From Psychrobacter vallis (lineage in GTDB: Bacteria; Pseudomonadota; Gammaproteobacteria; Pseudomonadales; Moraxellaceae), in contig NZ_CAJHBU010000005.1 in assembly GCF_904846715.1 (NCBI RefSeq), forward strand, positions 99,994 to 163,993: a stretch of DNA of 64,000 nucleotides, given 5' to 3'. Below, piece after piece: positions 27,342-39,439 of this stretch. Under the pieces are notes generated by a model. That model was not told the origin of the DNA, searched no databases, and saw only the letters and a program-made list of their open reading frames with translations. The stretch's first letter is position 1. The number at the start of each line of letters is the position of its first letter. The position numbers and the translations under genes were made by a program.

Positions 27342-28139
27342 CTAAGGCATCGTCAAACCACCATCGACAGCGATAGATTGTCCAGTGATAGCCGCACTTA
27401 GATCAGAGGCCATCAACAGCACTGAATTGGCAAAATCAGCCACTGAGGTCGCTTGACGCAGCGGGGTCGTCGTAGCAATATAATCGAACACCTCTTCAGT
27501 CGTTAGGCGGCTCGCATCCGTCGTTTTCAGTAGGCCACCTGCCAGCAAATTAACCCGAATACCATACTGACCAAGCTCAGCTGCTAGGTTGCGTGTCAAG
27601 CCAATCAATGCAGATTTGGCCGTGGTATAGTCGTAATAAGTGACCACTGGATTATAGACAAGGTTGATTGAGATATTGATAATCTTGCCCATTTTTTGCG
27701 CTTTCATCTGAGGTAGTACTGCTTGCACGGTGTTGACCGCACCCTTTACGATGCCGTCTATTTGCTGGGAAAAATGCGCCCATTTTACCGTTTCAATACT
27801 GGTATAGTCAGCATTAGGATTAAACTGGTAGCTTGGCAACGCATTATTGACCAATATATCAATGCGACCATAGCGTGCTACTACTTCTTTTGCCATATCT
27901 TGCATCTGCTCAAGCTCCGTAACATTAGCCTGATAACTAAATGCCTGTCCACCTACCGCAATGATGTCAGCAACCACCGTTTCGGCGGCTTCTTTGCTAT
28001 TGAGATAATTGACACAAACGCTTGCGCCAGCTGCCGCCATTGTCTGAGCAATTTGTGCGCCAAGTCCGCGACTGGCACCAGTGACGATAACCACTTTATC
28101 GGTCAACAAGGCAGGTATAGCAGCGTTGGTCTGAGTCAT
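27342..28139 (-). CDS. Short-chain dehydrogenase/reductase (FabG-like)
   Basis: A 265-residue classical SDR oxidoreductase. NAD(P)-binding TGASRGLGAQIA begins near residue 20. Then come NNALPSY (in place of NNAG), an ISINL stretch where the catalytic Ser is expected, and YTTAK with the catalytic Tyr and Lys. The C-terminal part ends GQSIAVDGGLTMP as in 3-oxoacyl-ACP reductases. The Ala-Leu change in NNAG is a modest departure. The substrate cannot be read from the sequence. GGATGA precedes the ATG. Confidence 0.85.
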   Translation of the reverse strand: MTQTNAAIPALLTDKVVIVTGASRGLGAQIAQTMAAAGASVCVNYLNSKEAAETVVADIIAVGGQAFSYQANVTELEQMQDMAKEVVARYGRIDILVNNALPSYQFNPNADYTSIETVKWAHFSQQIDGIVKGAVNTVQAVLPQMKAQKMGKIINISINLVYNPVVTYYDYTTAKSALIGLTRNLAAELGQYGIRVNLLAGGLLKTTDASRLTTEEVFDYIATTTPLRQATSVADFANSVLLMASDLSAAITGQSIAVDGGLTMP

Positions 28140-28207
28140 GATGGGTCATCCGTTATTATGTTATGGTTGGTATAGCAGCATGGTGTCATATAAACCTGCG
28201 CTCATCA

Positions 28208-28237
28208 TATAGTCAATCCACTATAAAATAAATACAT
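28208..28237 (+). repeat. End fragment of the 108-bp repeat
   Basis: TATAGTCAATCCACTATAAA and the next 8 bases match the reverse complement of 38091-38118 with one mismatch in 28. The palindromic part does not follow. Confidence 0.75.
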
Positions 28238-28331
28238 AACGTCATATGCATCAACTTGCGTGATTGTTCACTCATATCTCAGTGACAGTGCTTATGACGC
28301 CCCTTTAAATTTTTAGGCGTCGTGACCATAA

Positions 28332-28440
28332 TATAGTTACAATACTGTAAAACGCTACAGCGCTAGTGGGATGAATTTTTTGCAGCATCAAAACGTGCCA
28401 AGCACACCGCAAGCAAGAAAAAATTGATACCAGTAGTACA
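28332..28440 (+). repeat. 108-bp palindromic intergenic repeat, copy B
   Basis: Starts TATAGTTACAATACTGTAAA and continues through GCTACAG, GATGAATTTTTTGCAGCATC, a centre with CGCAAGCAAGAAAAAATT, and ends ATACCAGTAGTAC. It aligns with copy A at 11337, including downstream sequence ATCGAT and TTACTTTTCA. Confidence 0.75.
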
Positions 28441-28547
28441 AAATTATCGATTTTACTTTTCATTGACTAGAATATGATCGCTTGTATTGAATGTTTATTA
28501 TTTACCATATTTTACTGACTGCCTTATCTTTACTTAGGAGAGAGATT

Positions 28548-29684
28548 TTGACCCATTTATCGTCGCGCCATTCAGCCGCAAACACCCCAGCTCGTGTCGG
28601 TCGCATCGTACCAAAAGCATTATTGGCCGTGGCTGTTGGCTTGGCGCTTGCCAGCTGTAGTAACTCTGACAACGCCGCTGCTGATGGTAGTACCGCAACG
28701 AGTAATGAGACGCTCAATCTATATAACTGGTCAGAATATATGCCCCAAGAGATTCTCGATGGCTTTGAGGCAGAGACTGGTATTAGCGTTAATTACACCA
28801 CATTTGACTCTAACGAAGCCATGTATGCCAAGCTCAAACTGCTCGATGACTCTAGTCAATATGATTTGGCCATTCCATCAACTTATTATGTCGAAAAGAT
28901 GGCCAAAGAAGGTCTGCTACAAGAGTTGGATAAATCAAAGCTGAGCAATTTTAAGAATCTGGATACGTCATTTACTAACACCAAAGTTGATCCTGAAAAC
29001 AAATACTCTATACCTTATATGTGGGGCAGCACCGGTCTGGCGATCAATGGCGATACTGTAGATCCTTCGACGGTCAACAGCTGGAATGACTTATGGCGTC
29101 CTGAATACAAAGGTCAAGTGATGCTGACCAATGACGTACGCGAAGTATTTGGTATGGCTCTACTGACGCTTGGCTATTCAGGCAACAGTAGCAACCCTGA
29201 TGAGATTAAAGCCGCTTACGATAAGCTCACCACATTGATGCCAAATGTGAAAACCTTTAACTCCGATGCCACTCGTATGCCCTACATCGAAGGCGAAACA
29301 GCGCTTGGCATGACATGGAATGGCGAAGCCGTTATGGCCAATGATGAAGGCTTAACCAGCTTGGTTTACAAGTACCCTACTGAGGGTGCCATATTATGGA
29401 TGGATAATTTTGTCATTCCAAAGAATGCAAAACAGGTCGATGCGGCGCACAAATTTATTGATTATCTATTGCGTCCTGAAAATGCCAAAATCGTCAGTGA
29501 AGAGATTGGCTATGCGTCACCAAACGTAGCGGCCCGCGAGCTAATGGACGAAGATGTACGTAATAATCCCACTATTTATCCAAGTAAGGAAGTGCTTGCC
29601 AAAGCCGAATTTCAAGAAGACGTGGGTGATGAAGCGCTACAATTGTATCAACAATATTGGGATAAGCTAAAAACTGGTCGTTAA
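28548..29684 (+). CDS. potD: Spermidine/putrescine-binding lipoprotein (PotD type)
   Basis: A 378-residue periplasmic solute-binding lipoprotein. It has a signal peptide with lipobox LASC near residue 36, then a mature part that follows E. coli PotD closely (LNLYNWSEYMPQEILDGF, SNEAMYAKLKLL, YDLAIPSTYYVEKM, KYSIPYMWGSTGLAING, REVFGMALLTLGYSGN). I chose the TTG at 28548 because AGGAGAGAG stands just before it; an ATG 19 codons upstream would give an odd, non-signal start. No potABC genes are adjacent, so it must work with a transporter encoded elsewhere. A strong terminator follows. Confidence 0.88.
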   Translation: MTHLSSRHSAANTPARVGRIVPKALLAVAVGLALASCSNSDNAAADGSTATSNETLNLYNWSEYMPQEILDGFEAETGISVNYTTFDSNEAMYAKLKLLDDSSQYDLAIPSTYYVEKMAKEGLLQELDKSKLSNFKNLDTSFTNTKVDPENKYSIPYMWGSTGLAINGDTVDPSTVNSWNDLWRPEYKGQVMLTNDVREVFGMALLTLGYSGNSSNPDEIKAAYDKLTTLMPNVKTFNSDATRMPYIEGETALGMTWNGEAVMANDEGLTSLVYKYPTEGAILWMDNFVIPKNAKQVDAAHKFIDYLLRPENAKIVSEEIGYASPNVAARELMDEDVRNNPTIYPSKEVLAKAEFQEDVGDEALQLYQQYWDKLKTGR

Positions 29685-29714
29685 TAGTTATGGTGTAGCA
29701 TTCACTCTAAAGAT

Positions 29715-29749
29715 AAAAAACGCTGACACTCAACTGTCAGCGTTTTTTT
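29715..29749. terminator. Bidirectional terminator after potD
   Basis: Stem AAAACGCTGACA / TGTCAGCGTTTT with a 6-base loop, A-run before and T-run after, 30 bp past the potD stop and just before the stop of the convergent FUSC gene. Confidence 0.9.
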
Positions 29750-29754
29750 GTGTG

Positions 29755-30966
29755 TTATAAATGCAAGTCTGTCTCGCCGCCTTGCTGTTTTATTCTGCGC
29801 TGCTCACGGCGCTGATAGCCCAAACCAGACGCTGCATACCAATTTGGCTTGGTCGCTTGCAACAAGTCACTCAATTGCTGCAACTGGGTTTGCAAGGTTT
29901 GGGTTAACCAAAAATATCCCTGCCATTCAAACGCCAAATGTTGGACACTTGGATACTCTGAGACGGCAATGCGAGTAATGGGGCGAAACATCTCATCGCT
30001 TGGACTACGCAGTACCGCTGCTATGTGTTGCATGGCTTGAGTCAGCTCATGTTGGTAATGTAACAATAAGACATGGTTCTCATCATCGATGTCAATGTTT
30101 GCCAAACGCGGTGCCGCACTCAAGAGTAAATCAATCGTACCAATGATATTACGGTGAGTACGCTGAATGGTCTCTAATGTCTCTTTCTTAATTCCTGACT
30201 CACTAGCCGTTGCAGCGATGTGAGGGCGTACGGCCAGTAGCCGTTTATTTATCTGTTGTAGTGCAGTGACCAACTGCTTATTCACAGGCACGCCATCAGC
30301 GAGAATAGCCACTGGATTCAGTGATTGAACAGCAGCATCCTTTATTACATCAGGCGCATCAATGTGATTGCCCACACCAGCATAAAGACTGCTACAAGCA
30401 TCGAGATTACTACTCAATAAAAAACGCCACATCAAGGTCGACTTTAATGGCAACACCAGTGTCACTGCTACCGAGACGCCCGTTCCAAGCAAAATATTCA
30501 GAGCACGGTAAACACCATCTTGACCAATGTTATTATTGCCCAAATCTGAGACAATCATCAGCATGGTGATACCCGTCAGCAGCCCTGTATACCCAAGCTG
30601 TCTGACTGCTAGATAGCCAATGATGCCACTAATCAGACCTATCAAGGCATAATCTACCCACAACCATGCGCTCACATTTTGACTGAACCACAAAACACCA
30701 AGAGCAGCGCCGATTCCCAATAAAGTGCCAAGGACTCGCTCTTTTGCTTTGGTATAGATAGCCCCTTGATATTGCAACAACCCCAAGATGATAAAAACAG
30801 TAATAGTCGTCCACTCCCCATGTGGGAAGTTGGTGATTTTATTGACCAATAGCGCAAGTATGACGGCCGTACCCAAACGTATGGCATGCAAGGTATCTGC
30901 ATATTGATAGCGGACATAAGGCTCAACAAACAGCGCGGTAAATCGCTGCCACATAGTTAATTTCAC
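29755..30966 (-). CDS. FUSC-family membrane transporter (aromatic-acid-exporter-like)
   Basis: A 403-residue inner-membrane protein. The N-terminal half has about six membrane segments beginning after YADTLHAIRLGTAVILALLV and containing the FUSC stretch FPHGEWTTITVFIILG. The C-terminal half is soluble, helical and ends in a basic tail (YQRREQRRIKQQ). FUSC proteins (AaeB, YccS) are thought to export aromatic acids or act at the envelope; the substrate is unknown. It starts with GTG at 30966 or ATG at 30954; the choice is not settled. It stands alone. Confidence 0.8.
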   Translation of the reverse strand: MKLTMWQRFTALFVEPYVRYQYADTLHAIRLGTAVILALLVNKITNFPHGEWTTITVFIILGLLQYQGAIYTKAKERVLGTLLGIGAALGVLWFSQNVSAWLWVDYALIGLISGIIGYLAVRQLGYTGLLTGITMLMIVSDLGNNNIGQDGVYRALNILLGTGVSVAVTLVLPLKSTLMWRFLLSSNLDACSSLYAGVGNHIDAPDVIKDAAVQSLNPVAILADGVPVNKQLVTALQQINKRLLAVRPHIAATASESGIKKETLETIQRTHRNIIGTIDLLLSAAPRLANIDIDDENHVLLLHYQHELTQAMQHIAAVLRSPSDEMFRPITRIAVSEYPSVQHLAFEWQGYFWLTQTLQTQLQQLSDLLQATKPNWYAASGLGYQRREQRRIKQQGGETDLHL

Positions 30967-31067
30967 GCAGGGCTACTCTTCTTAGTTGATGGTTAGAATG
31001 ATAGCAGCAATTATATGCTAACAATTGACATCCTAGCAGTAGCACCGCCATTTACAAAGTCATTCCC

Positions 31068-31104
31068 AAAAAAAACGTCTTTTGCCCATTAAAGACAAAA
31101 GACG
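31068..31104 (-). terminator. Intrinsic terminator of gltD
   Basis: Minus-strand stem CGTCTTTTG / CAAAAGACG with an 11-base loop, followed by eight T. It lies about 50 bp after the gltD stop. Confidence 0.88.
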
Positions 31105-31152
31105 CTCAAAATCAGAGCATACTTATCACTGATGTAAGTTAGACGCGCTTAA

Positions 31153-32631
<1,479 letters not shown>

Positions 32632-32738
32632 TCAATGAATTGTCACATTAGAATGTGTAAATCGCTGCTGTCACTTACCTGCTCAAAACCTGTGAGTTAA
32701 AGCGTATCTAAAAATCTATTGTCGGGTAACCCAATCCG

Positions 32739-35700
32739 CTATTGTGGGTCCGCCATAGTCGTTTTTAGAAGGCTCGCAATGTTCGCAGCTTTTGGTTTCA
32801 CCAAGTAAAACTTACGGACGTAGTGTTCAAAGTCAGCCAATATCGTCTGACCCCATACACTACCAGTTTTATCTATATGCGTTTCAATCACTCGTTGCAA
32901 ATGAATACGATGTTCCTCGGTTTGCTCGCTGGAGATACGATTCAGATCGATCAGCTCATGGTTACAACGATCAAAGAAATCACCTTCCATATCGAGCACA
33001 TAAGCGAAACCACCAGTCATGCCTGCCCCAAAGTTGAGACCAGTACGTCCAAGAATGGTGACGATGCCGCCAGTCATGTATTCACAGCAATGGTCGCCTG
33101 TGCCTTCGATGACCGCATGCGCGCCAGAATTACGAACACCAAAGCGCTCGCCTGCCGTGCCAGCAGCATACAATTTGCCACCAGTTGCACCATATAAGCA
33201 GGTGTTACCGATAATGGCTGTCTCTTGTGCGACAAAGTTTGAGTCTTTGGGCGGATAAATAACAATTTCACCGCCTGCCATGCCTTTACCGACATAGTCA
33301 TTGGCATCGCCTTCAAGCTCGATATTTAGGCCACCCGCATTCCAAACTCCCAAACTCTGTCCTGCTGTGCCGGTTAGATTCAATTTAATAGGCATATCAC
33401 TCATGCCAAGGTTGCCCCATAGTTCTGCAATCTCGCCAGAAATACGAGCACCGATGGAGCGATCACAGTTGCCAACATCATAGCTATAATCTCCGCCTAT
33501 ACCTTGGCGAATATTCAATAACATATCGCTAATCATCTGTTCAGCGAGCAAGCCTTTATCAAATGGCGCATTGCGCTCTACTTGACACGTTTGCGCTTTA
33601 CCAGCACTGGCTGGATGACTGAATAGCAACGGCGTTAGGTCAAGGTGACGCTGTTTCTCAGTCGTTCCTTCGAGTATTTCGAGCAAATCAGTACGTCCGA
33701 CCAACTCTTCCATGCTACGGACACCCAATGCTGCTAGCCACTCGCGCGTTTCGGTCGCCACAAACTTAAAGAAATTGATCAACATCTCAGCTTCACCAAT
33801 GAAATGCTCATCGCGTAACTTGGCTTTTTGCGTGGCAACGCCTGTTGGACAGTTATTCAAATGGCAAATACGTAGGTATTTACAGCCAACCGCAATCATC
33901 GGCGTGGTACCGAAGCCGAAGCTTTCTGCGCCAAGAATCGCCGCTTTTACCACATCGAGACCTGTTTTTAGGCCACCGTCGGTTTGTATACGTACTTTGT
34001 CACGCAGTCCATTGACGCGTAGCGACTGATGAGTCTCGGCAAGACCCAACTCCCATGGCGACCCTGCATGGTGAATAGAAGATAACGGAGAAGCTGCTGT
34101 GCCACCATCATAGCCTGAGATGGTGATTAAATCGGCGTAGGCTTTTGCAACGCCTGTGGCGATTGTACCGACACCAGGACGTGATACCAATTTAACCGAT
34201 ACCAAAGCATCTGGATTGACTTGTTTTAAATCAAAAATTAGCTGCGCCAAATCCTCGATAGAATAAATATCATGGTGCGGCGGCGGAGAAATCAACGTCA
34301 CACCTGGTACAGAATAACGCAAGCGCGCAATCAAAGCATTGACCTTACCGCCCGGTAGCTGACCACCTTCACCCGGCTTGGCACCCTGTGCGACTTTAAT
34401 TTGCATGACTTCTGCTGAACGTAGATAAGCTGGCGTGACGCCAAAACGACCCGAGGCAATCTGCTTGATTTTTGAGTTACGCAGTGTGCCATAGCGTACT
34501 GGATCTTCACCGCCCTCACCAGAGTTTGAACGCCCACCAATGGTGTTCATGGCCATGGCAATCGCTTCATGGGCTTCAGGAGACAGTGCGCCTAATGACA
34601 TGCCAGCAGAGTCAAAGCGTGTCAGAATCTCAGAGATATCCTCGACGTCATTGACATCGATACTGTTGTCTGTTTTTAGCTGTAATAGATCACGCAATGT
34701 GGCAACTGGACGACTATTGACCAGATTTGCATACTGGCGATAATTTTCATAATCACCCGTTCTTACGGCGGTATGCAAGGTGTTGATCACGTCTGGATTA
34801 AAGGCATGGTATTCTTTGTTAAAGACAAACTTCAGCAAACCGCCTTGATCCAGTGGCGCGCGGCGTTTAAAGGCATTAGCCGCCAACTGTGCCTGATCGG
34901 CAGCCAAGTCTGCAAAGGTAGCACCTTTGATACGACTTTGTACCCCTTTAAAGCACAAGCTAACGACCTCTTCAGAGAGGCCAACAGCTTCAAATAACTG
35001 AGCACCGCGATAAGACACCACAGTCGAGATACCCATTTTTGATAATATTTTTAATAAGCCTTTATCCAAGCCTTTACGGAAATTCACCCGCGCTTGGATC
35101 GGATCACCAAGCAGCTCACCAGTTGCTACCAAGTCATCGATGACATCATATGCCAAGTATGGATAAACGCAGGTCGCACCAAAGCCAATCAATACAGCCA
35201 CTTGATGCGAGTCGCGAGCAAGACCCGTCTCAATGATCAAATTAGCATCGGTACGAATACCTTGCGCGATGAGATAATGATGCACAGCACCCGTAACCAT
35301 AATAGCGTTGGCAGGGACTTTGTCTGCATTAATGGCTCTGTCAGATAATACGATCAAGGTATGGCCAGCACGAATGCTAATCGCCACTTGCTCACAAATA
35401 GCGGTAATGGCATCGGACAATTCTAGCGTACGGTCATAGTTCAAATCGATACGAGCCATCTTGAATGCAGGATCATCCAAAGTTTCAAGCTGCTGCATTT
35501 TACTGGCTGACAGTACAGGTGACGATAAAATAATACGATGCGCGTCTCTCGCTGATGGCGAGAACACATTGGTTTCAGCGCCTAGGCATGTTTGTAGCGA
35601 CATCACAATCGATTCACGCAATGGATCAATCGGCGGGTTGGTCACCTGTGCAAACTGCTGACGAAAAAAGTCACCAACATGGCGGATTTGCTGCGACAGC

Positions 35701-37202
35701 ACTGCCATCGGCGTATCATCGCCCATTGAACCGACGGGCTCTTGACCATTTTCAGCATTGGGACGAATGATTTCTGTGCGCTCTTCATTAGTGATGTGAT
35801 ACATTTTTTGCAAGGCTTTTAGCTTATCTCCGCGGCAAGCTTGCGTTGCTAATGTTTCCTCTAAACGCTCATCATCACGAATGCGTGTCGCTTCATCACG
35901 TAACCATTTGCGGTACGGATGGGCATTTTTGAGTAAAGTTGCAATCGCCTTAGTATCTAAAATTTGACCGGTCAAGGTATCGATAACCAGCATCTGACCC
36001 GGCCCAACCCGGCCTTTTGCCAACACATCTTCTGGTGAGTAATCCCAAACGCCAACCTCAGAAGCCACCGTGATATAACCATTTTTGGTAGTGACCCAAC
36101 GCGACGGACGCAAACCGTTTCGGTCGAGCATACAAACAGCATAACGCCCATCTTGAATCACCAAACCTGCTGGGCCGTCCCATGCTTCCATGTGCTGTGA
36201 GTAAAATTCATAAAACGCACGCAAGTCCATGTCCATGCTATCGACATTCTGCCACGCTGGCGGCACTAGGATTGACATGGCATGGAACAGATTCATGCCG
36301 CCTGACATCAGGACTTCGAGCATGTTATCTAAGCTTGATGAGTCTGAACCCGTACTATTTACCAACGGTGTCAACTCATTCAAGTTGGGCAGTTTTTCTG
36401 ATTTTAATTTTGGCGTACGGGCTTCAGACCAGTTGCGGTTACCCGTGATGGTATTCAATTCGCCATTGTGGGCAAGATAGCGGAACGGCTGTGCCAATGG
36501 CCAGCGTGGTAAAGTATTGGTCGAGAAACGTTGATGGAACACCACGATATGCGATGCCAACCGCTCATCTTGTAAATCTAAAAAGAACGCGGGTAAGTCT
36601 GATGGCATCACCAAACCTTTATAAATAATCGTCTGGCAGCTCAATGAACAAACATAAAACAACTCGTCATCGCCCAAACGTTGCTCTGCTTTTTTGCGAG
36701 CAACAAACAGTTTACGATTAAAGTCGTCCGCAGCCAGATCATCAGGCGCATTGACAAACACTTGCTTAAAATCTGGTAGTGTCTCACGGCCAATTTCACC
36801 AACAATACTTAGATCCAGCGGTACATCACGCCAACCCGCAACGTCTAAGCCTTGGGCCGCAATCTCATCGCTCAGTATCTTTTGGCTATGCTTGGCTTTA
36901 GCTTCATCTAAATTGACAAACACCATACCAACTGCAAAGTTATCAGTAATGGCTAACTGCTGCTCAGCTGCAATTTTTCTAAAAAACTCAGTAGGCATCG
37001 CCAGTAATAGACCACAACCATCACCAGTTCTACCATCAGCAGCCACGCCGCCGCGGTGTGTCATACAACTTAGACTATGAATGGCAGTTTTTACCAAATT
37101 ATGGCTGGCTTGGCCTTCGATGTGAGCAATCAAACCAAAACCACAATTATCAGAAAAGTCATCTGGCGTCGCCAGGTGGGAGTGCGAGGAAATCATTGAC
37201 AT
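32739..37202 (-). CDS. gltB: Glutamate synthase large subunit GltB
   Basis: The 1487-residue alpha subunit hydrolyses glutamine and transfers the ammonia to 2-oxoglutarate. The class-II amidotransferase domain starts at the catalytic Cys C20 ([13 protein letters not shown]), so the first 19 residues are probably cleaved off. The FMN/synthase domain has [14 protein letters not shown]. The 3Fe-4S ligands are in [19 protein letters not shown]. The C-terminal GXGXG beta-helix starts near 1240. AAGGACC precedes the ATG. Length is typical. Together with GltD it forms the GOGAT ammonia-assimilation route. Confidence 0.97.
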   Translation of the reverse strand: MSMISSHSHLATPDDFSDNCGFGLIAHIEGQASHNLVKTAIHSLSCMTHRGGVAADGRTGDGCGLLLAMPTEFFRKIAAEQQLAITDNFAVGMVFVNLDEAKAKHSQKILSDEIAAQGLDVAGWRDVPLDLSIVGEIGRETLPDFKQVFVNAPDDLAADDFNRKLFVARKKAEQRLGDDELFYVCSLSCQTIIYKGLVMPSDLPAFFLDLQDERLASHIVVFHQRFSTNTLPRWPLAQPFRYLAHNGELNTITGNRNWSEARTPKLKSEKLPNLNELTPLVNSTGSDSSSLDNMLEVLMSGGMNLFHAMSILVPPAWQNVDSMDMDLRAFYEFYSQHMEAWDGPAGLVIQDGRYAVCMLDRNGLRPSRWVTTKNGYITVASEVGVWDYSPEDVLAKGRVGPGQMLVIDTLTGQILDTKAIATLLKNAHPYRKWLRDEATRIRDDERLEETLATQACRGDKLKALQKMYHITNEERTEIIRPNAENGQEPVGSMGDDTPMAVLSQQIRHVGDFFRQQFAQVTNPPIDPLRESIVMSLQTCLGAETNVFSPSARDAHRIILSSPVLSASKMQQLETLDDPAFKMARIDLNYDRTLELSDAITAICEQVAISIRAGHTLIVLSDRAINADKVPANAIMVTGAVHHYLIAQGIRTDANLIIETGLARDSHQVAVLIGFGATCVYPYLAYDVIDDLVATGELLGDPIQARVNFRKGLDKGLLKILSKMGISTVVSYRGAQLFEAVGLSEEVVSLCFKGVQSRIKGATFADLAADQAQLAANAFKRRAPLDQGGLLKFVFNKEYHAFNPDVINTLHTAVRTGDYENYRQYANLVNSRPVATLRDLLQLKTDNSIDVNDVEDISEILTRFDSAGMSLGALSPEAHEAIAMAMNTIGGRSNSGEGGEDPVRYGTLRNSKIKQIASGRFGVTPAYLRSAEVMQIKVAQGAKPGEGGQLPGGKVNALIARLRYSVPGVTLISPPPHHDIYSIEDLAQLIFDLKQVNPDALVSVKLVSRPGVGTIATGVAKAYADLITISGYDGGTAASPLSSIHHAGSPWELGLAETHQSLRVNGLRDKVRIQTDGGLKTGLDVVKAAILGAESFGFGTTPMIAVGCKYLRICHLNNCPTGVATQKAKLRDEHFIGEAEMLINFFKFVATETREWLAALGVRSMEELVGRTDLLEILEGTTEKQRHLDLTPLLFSHPASAGKAQTCQVERNAPFDKGLLAEQMISDMLLNIRQGIGGDYSYDVGNCDRSIGARISGEIAELWGNLGMSDMPIKLNLTGTAGQSLGVWNAGGLNIELEGDANDYVGKGMAGGEIVIYPPKDSNFVAQETAIIGNTCLYGATGGKLYAAGTAGERFGVRNSGAHAVIEGTGDHCCEYMTGGIVTILGRTGLNFGAGMTGGFAYVLDMEGDFFDRCNHELIDLNRISSEQTEEHRIHLQRVIETHIDKTGSVWGQTILADFEHYVRKFYLVKPKAANIASLLKTTMADPQ

Positions 37203-38010
37203 AGCTGGTCCTTTTAATTAAACGGGCAGCTTATATATCCAATGCGGCACATAAGCTGGCACCCGTAAGCAGAACGGGCTGATAGTGAGTATTCATATAT
37301 TCGAATTAATAAATCGTGCGAGACTCATAGACATCATCGTTCAAGAGCAAGGTAAAACCTTTAACTCTCCTATAAATAAGTAATGTCTTAACAGATAATT
37401 CGCGTATTAACAGATAGTAAGTCATAGACTCTAGCAGTAGGATAAAGTACAACCCTATATGCCAGTTACTTAATCACCAATAACATCATGTCGTTATGTT
37501 GAGTCTCGCCTGTCATGATGTCATGCCTAGCGCTTAAAGAGCGCTGGCTGGACATTGAATAACAGCGCATTTGATTAATGTTGAATATCTGACGCTCTAT
37601 ACTCAAGCGCTTTATGAACTCTAAAGAGAGTGACAATAAGAGAGGTTGCGCCACTTGTCATGGCTTCACTGTGAATGACAAGTGGCTTCGCTTGAGACAA
37701 AAAATGCTAGTAAGGTAGCTTATAAATAAGAGCTGCTTACTAAATGCTTGTTAGATAAATAGTTTTTTACGATAACTATACAGAACGTCGCCCTCAGTTA
37801 TATTAGTTAATGCCACACAAAAAATCTAGTCTTTTCTATCGATTCATTAGCCATATTTTGTAAGAGAACTTATTACTATTGGTTATAGGACGACTAAAAA
37901 CCTTGTGCAGATTTTAATAGAAACGAATAATAACGAGGTCTGAACGAGGACACTTATTCAGACTGGCGACATCTATCACCAATCCTAACTGAAAGATTGA
38001 TAACCATCAT

Positions 38011-38118
38011 AATGCATCGCTAGAATAATATTTTCTTGCTTGCTGTGCCTTCGCAGGCAGAGGCTACGAAAATATTATTCTAGCAGCACTGTATTTATTT
38101 TATAGTGGCTTGACTATA
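38011..38118 (-). repeat. 108-bp palindromic intergenic repeat, copy C
   Basis: Read leftward, it starts with a 28-bp end matching 28208-28235 (one mismatch), then a perfect 17-bp inverted repeat, GCTAGAATAATATTTTC (arms at 38019-38035 and 38068-38084). The centre contains CTGCCTGCGAAGGCACAGCA, shared with copy A. It has the cleanest palindrome of the family. Confidence 0.8.
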
Positions 38119-38161
38119 AACCTTCCTTTTTAACATTGGTAAAGAATTTATCATATCCTAC

Positions 38162-38197
38162 AAAAAAACCCACCAATCATTTCTATTAGTGGGTTTT
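38162..38197 (-). terminator. Intrinsic terminator of the aroK-aroB-SPOR transcript
   Basis: Minus-strand stem AAAACCCACTAAT / ATTGGTGGGTTTT with one G-U pair, followed by T-run. It lies 43 bp past the stop of the SPOR-like gene. Confidence 0.82.
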
Positions 38198-38239
38198 AAA
38201 AAAATACAATCACCGCTTCATCATAACGGCTATTAAACG

Positions 38240-39280
38240 CTAATTACTTTTGTCTTCTATCAAGGTTTTTATACTGTCGGTGCTATTCTTAGGAGCGCTG
38301 CCATTGGTATTGCTTGGCGGTTTAGGCGTTGGCACTACTGGTGGTTTTTTAGTCGTGCTATTATCAGTGTTTGAGGCCGCAGGCTTACTCGCACCCTCTT
38401 CATTTTTAGGTGACGTAATAGTTGTCTGTTGTTCATAGCCGACGATACGCTCTTCATTGACAGACAAGGTCTCAGAGGTATCAGCTGATTGACGAATACT
38501 TTCTGCTTCACTATTGGCATTTGCTGATTGTTGACTACTGCGATCTGTACTGTTACCTGCTGTCTGCTCATTCACACTATCACTGGCTGCTGGCGTAGCC
38601 TGACGCACAGGCACTTCACGTTTGGTCGGTTTTAAATTCACAGAACGTGTACGCTTGGTACTTAAATCTTTTACTGGATCAGGGCGTTCATAATTATCGA
38701 TAATACCGACATAACGATTGATCTCTTCTGGCAACACACGCACATCAGCAGGCAATTTAAAATCGATGAGTTTGGCCGCTCCGACCGCTTCTTGCGGACT
38801 GCTCATGAGTCCATAAGTCAACATATAGCGCACTTGGTTTTCATCATCGAGATAGCGGAAATAGGCAAATTTATCACGATCCGCGCGACCTTCTAAATAG
38901 CTGACAATGACCTCATTTTCAGCGACATTCATTACCTGAACAGTCCATTTTCCTTTATTAGTCAACAAATAACGCTTGTCTTTAAACTCATCAGGGTAAT
39001 TACGCAAATCCCGAACCGTGGTATCAAAACTAATCGGCTGTACGTCTGTGTCCAGCTCGTGTAACGACTCAATACTTAAAGGCTGCTCAAGCGCCGTGCT
39101 CAATGATTGCGGGGCGGATATCGGGGCATTTTCGATTTTGGCGCCCATCGCTGGTGTTTGACTAAGCATCCAAATTAGCGCGGTGACCACGCCCAACAGC
39201 AAGGTCATTATCAGCCAAATCAACGCTTGACGACGATATGATTGGCGAGCGTTACGAGGCGTTGGTCTTGAAGCTGCCAT
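38240..39280 (-). CDS. SPOR-like inner-membrane protein, positional counterpart of DamX
   Basis: A 346-residue bitopic protein with a short basic cytoplasmic start (MAASRPTPRNARQSYRRQAL), a TM at about 20-40, and a periplasmic region. About residues 107-185 resemble a SPOR (septal peptidoglycan-binding) domain (GKWTVQVMNVAENEVIVSYL, then YMLTYGLMSSPQEAVGAA). A long Ser/Asn/Thr/Pro-rich tail ends the protein. AAGGA before the ATG at 39280 fixes the start; the upstream ATG adds 24 residues without a ribosome site. It follows aroB, where E. coli has damX, also a SPOR cell-division protein. Here the SPOR-like part comes before the disordered tail, the reverse of DamX. A SPOR assignment needs a profile search. 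Confidence 0.6.
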   Translation of the reverse strand: MAASRPTPRNARQSYRRQALIWLIMTLLLGVVTALIWMLSQTPAMGAKIENAPISAPQSLSTALEQPLSIESLHELDTDVQPISFDTTVRDLRNYPDEFKDKRYLLTNKGKWTVQVMNVAENEVIVSYLEGRADRDKFAYFRYLDDENQVRYMLTYGLMSSPQEAVGAAKLIDFKLPADVRVLPEEINRYVGIIDNYERPDPVKDLSTKRTRSVNLKPTKREVPVRQATPAASDSVNEQTAGNSTDRSSQQSANANSEAESIRQSADTSETLSVNEERIVGYEQQTTITSPKNEEGASKPAASNTDNSTTKKPPVVPTPKPPSNTNGSAPKNSTDSIKTLIEDKSN

Positions 39281-39439
39281 GAGGATGTCCTTGGTAAAAA
39301 TATATTTAGCCGCATTAGATACAAGCGTATGCAAACGAGATGACGATGACACAGTGCACTTTGAGTAGTTTATCTCTATGAGTATTAAAGTATGTTTGAC
39401 AATTCAACACGCTCTAATGATAACTAAAATTTTGATACG

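Larger units (their letters stand above)
28140..28547. other. Intergenic region rich in repeat fragments
   Basis: This divergent gap carries an isolated end fragment of the 108-bp repeat (28208-28237) and a full copy (28332-28440). An additional inverted pair GGCGTC/GACGCC brackets the T-rich stretch at 28297-28322. Promoters for the SDR and potD-like genes must be here. Confidence 0.5.
37203..38239. other. 1-kb intergenic region upstream of gltB
   Basis: No credible gene; a 62-codon leftward frame at 37466-37654 has no ribosome site or family features. It must hold the gltB promoter and leader near 37200-37400. It carries a copy of AAACGAATAATAACGA (37921-37936), a CGAGGACAC fragment of the 15-bp motif (37943-37951), a full 108-bp repeat (38011-38118) and the terminator at 38162-38197. 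The length is unusual for this compact window and may reflect a lost gene. Confidence 0.5.

Noticed and set aside
28208..28440. Insertion sequence with lost transposase between the SDR and potD genes
   Set aside because: Repeat ends are present, but no transposase fragment can be read in any frame.
37466..37654. A 62-codon leftward open frame in the gap upstream of gltB
   Set aside because: It has no ribosome site, no recognisable domain and a composition like the surrounding non-coding DNA.
38019..38084. The perfect 17-bp inverted repeat as a terminator
   Set aside because: No T-run follows on either strand and the structure is shared by dispersed repeat copies, so it is listed as a repeat.
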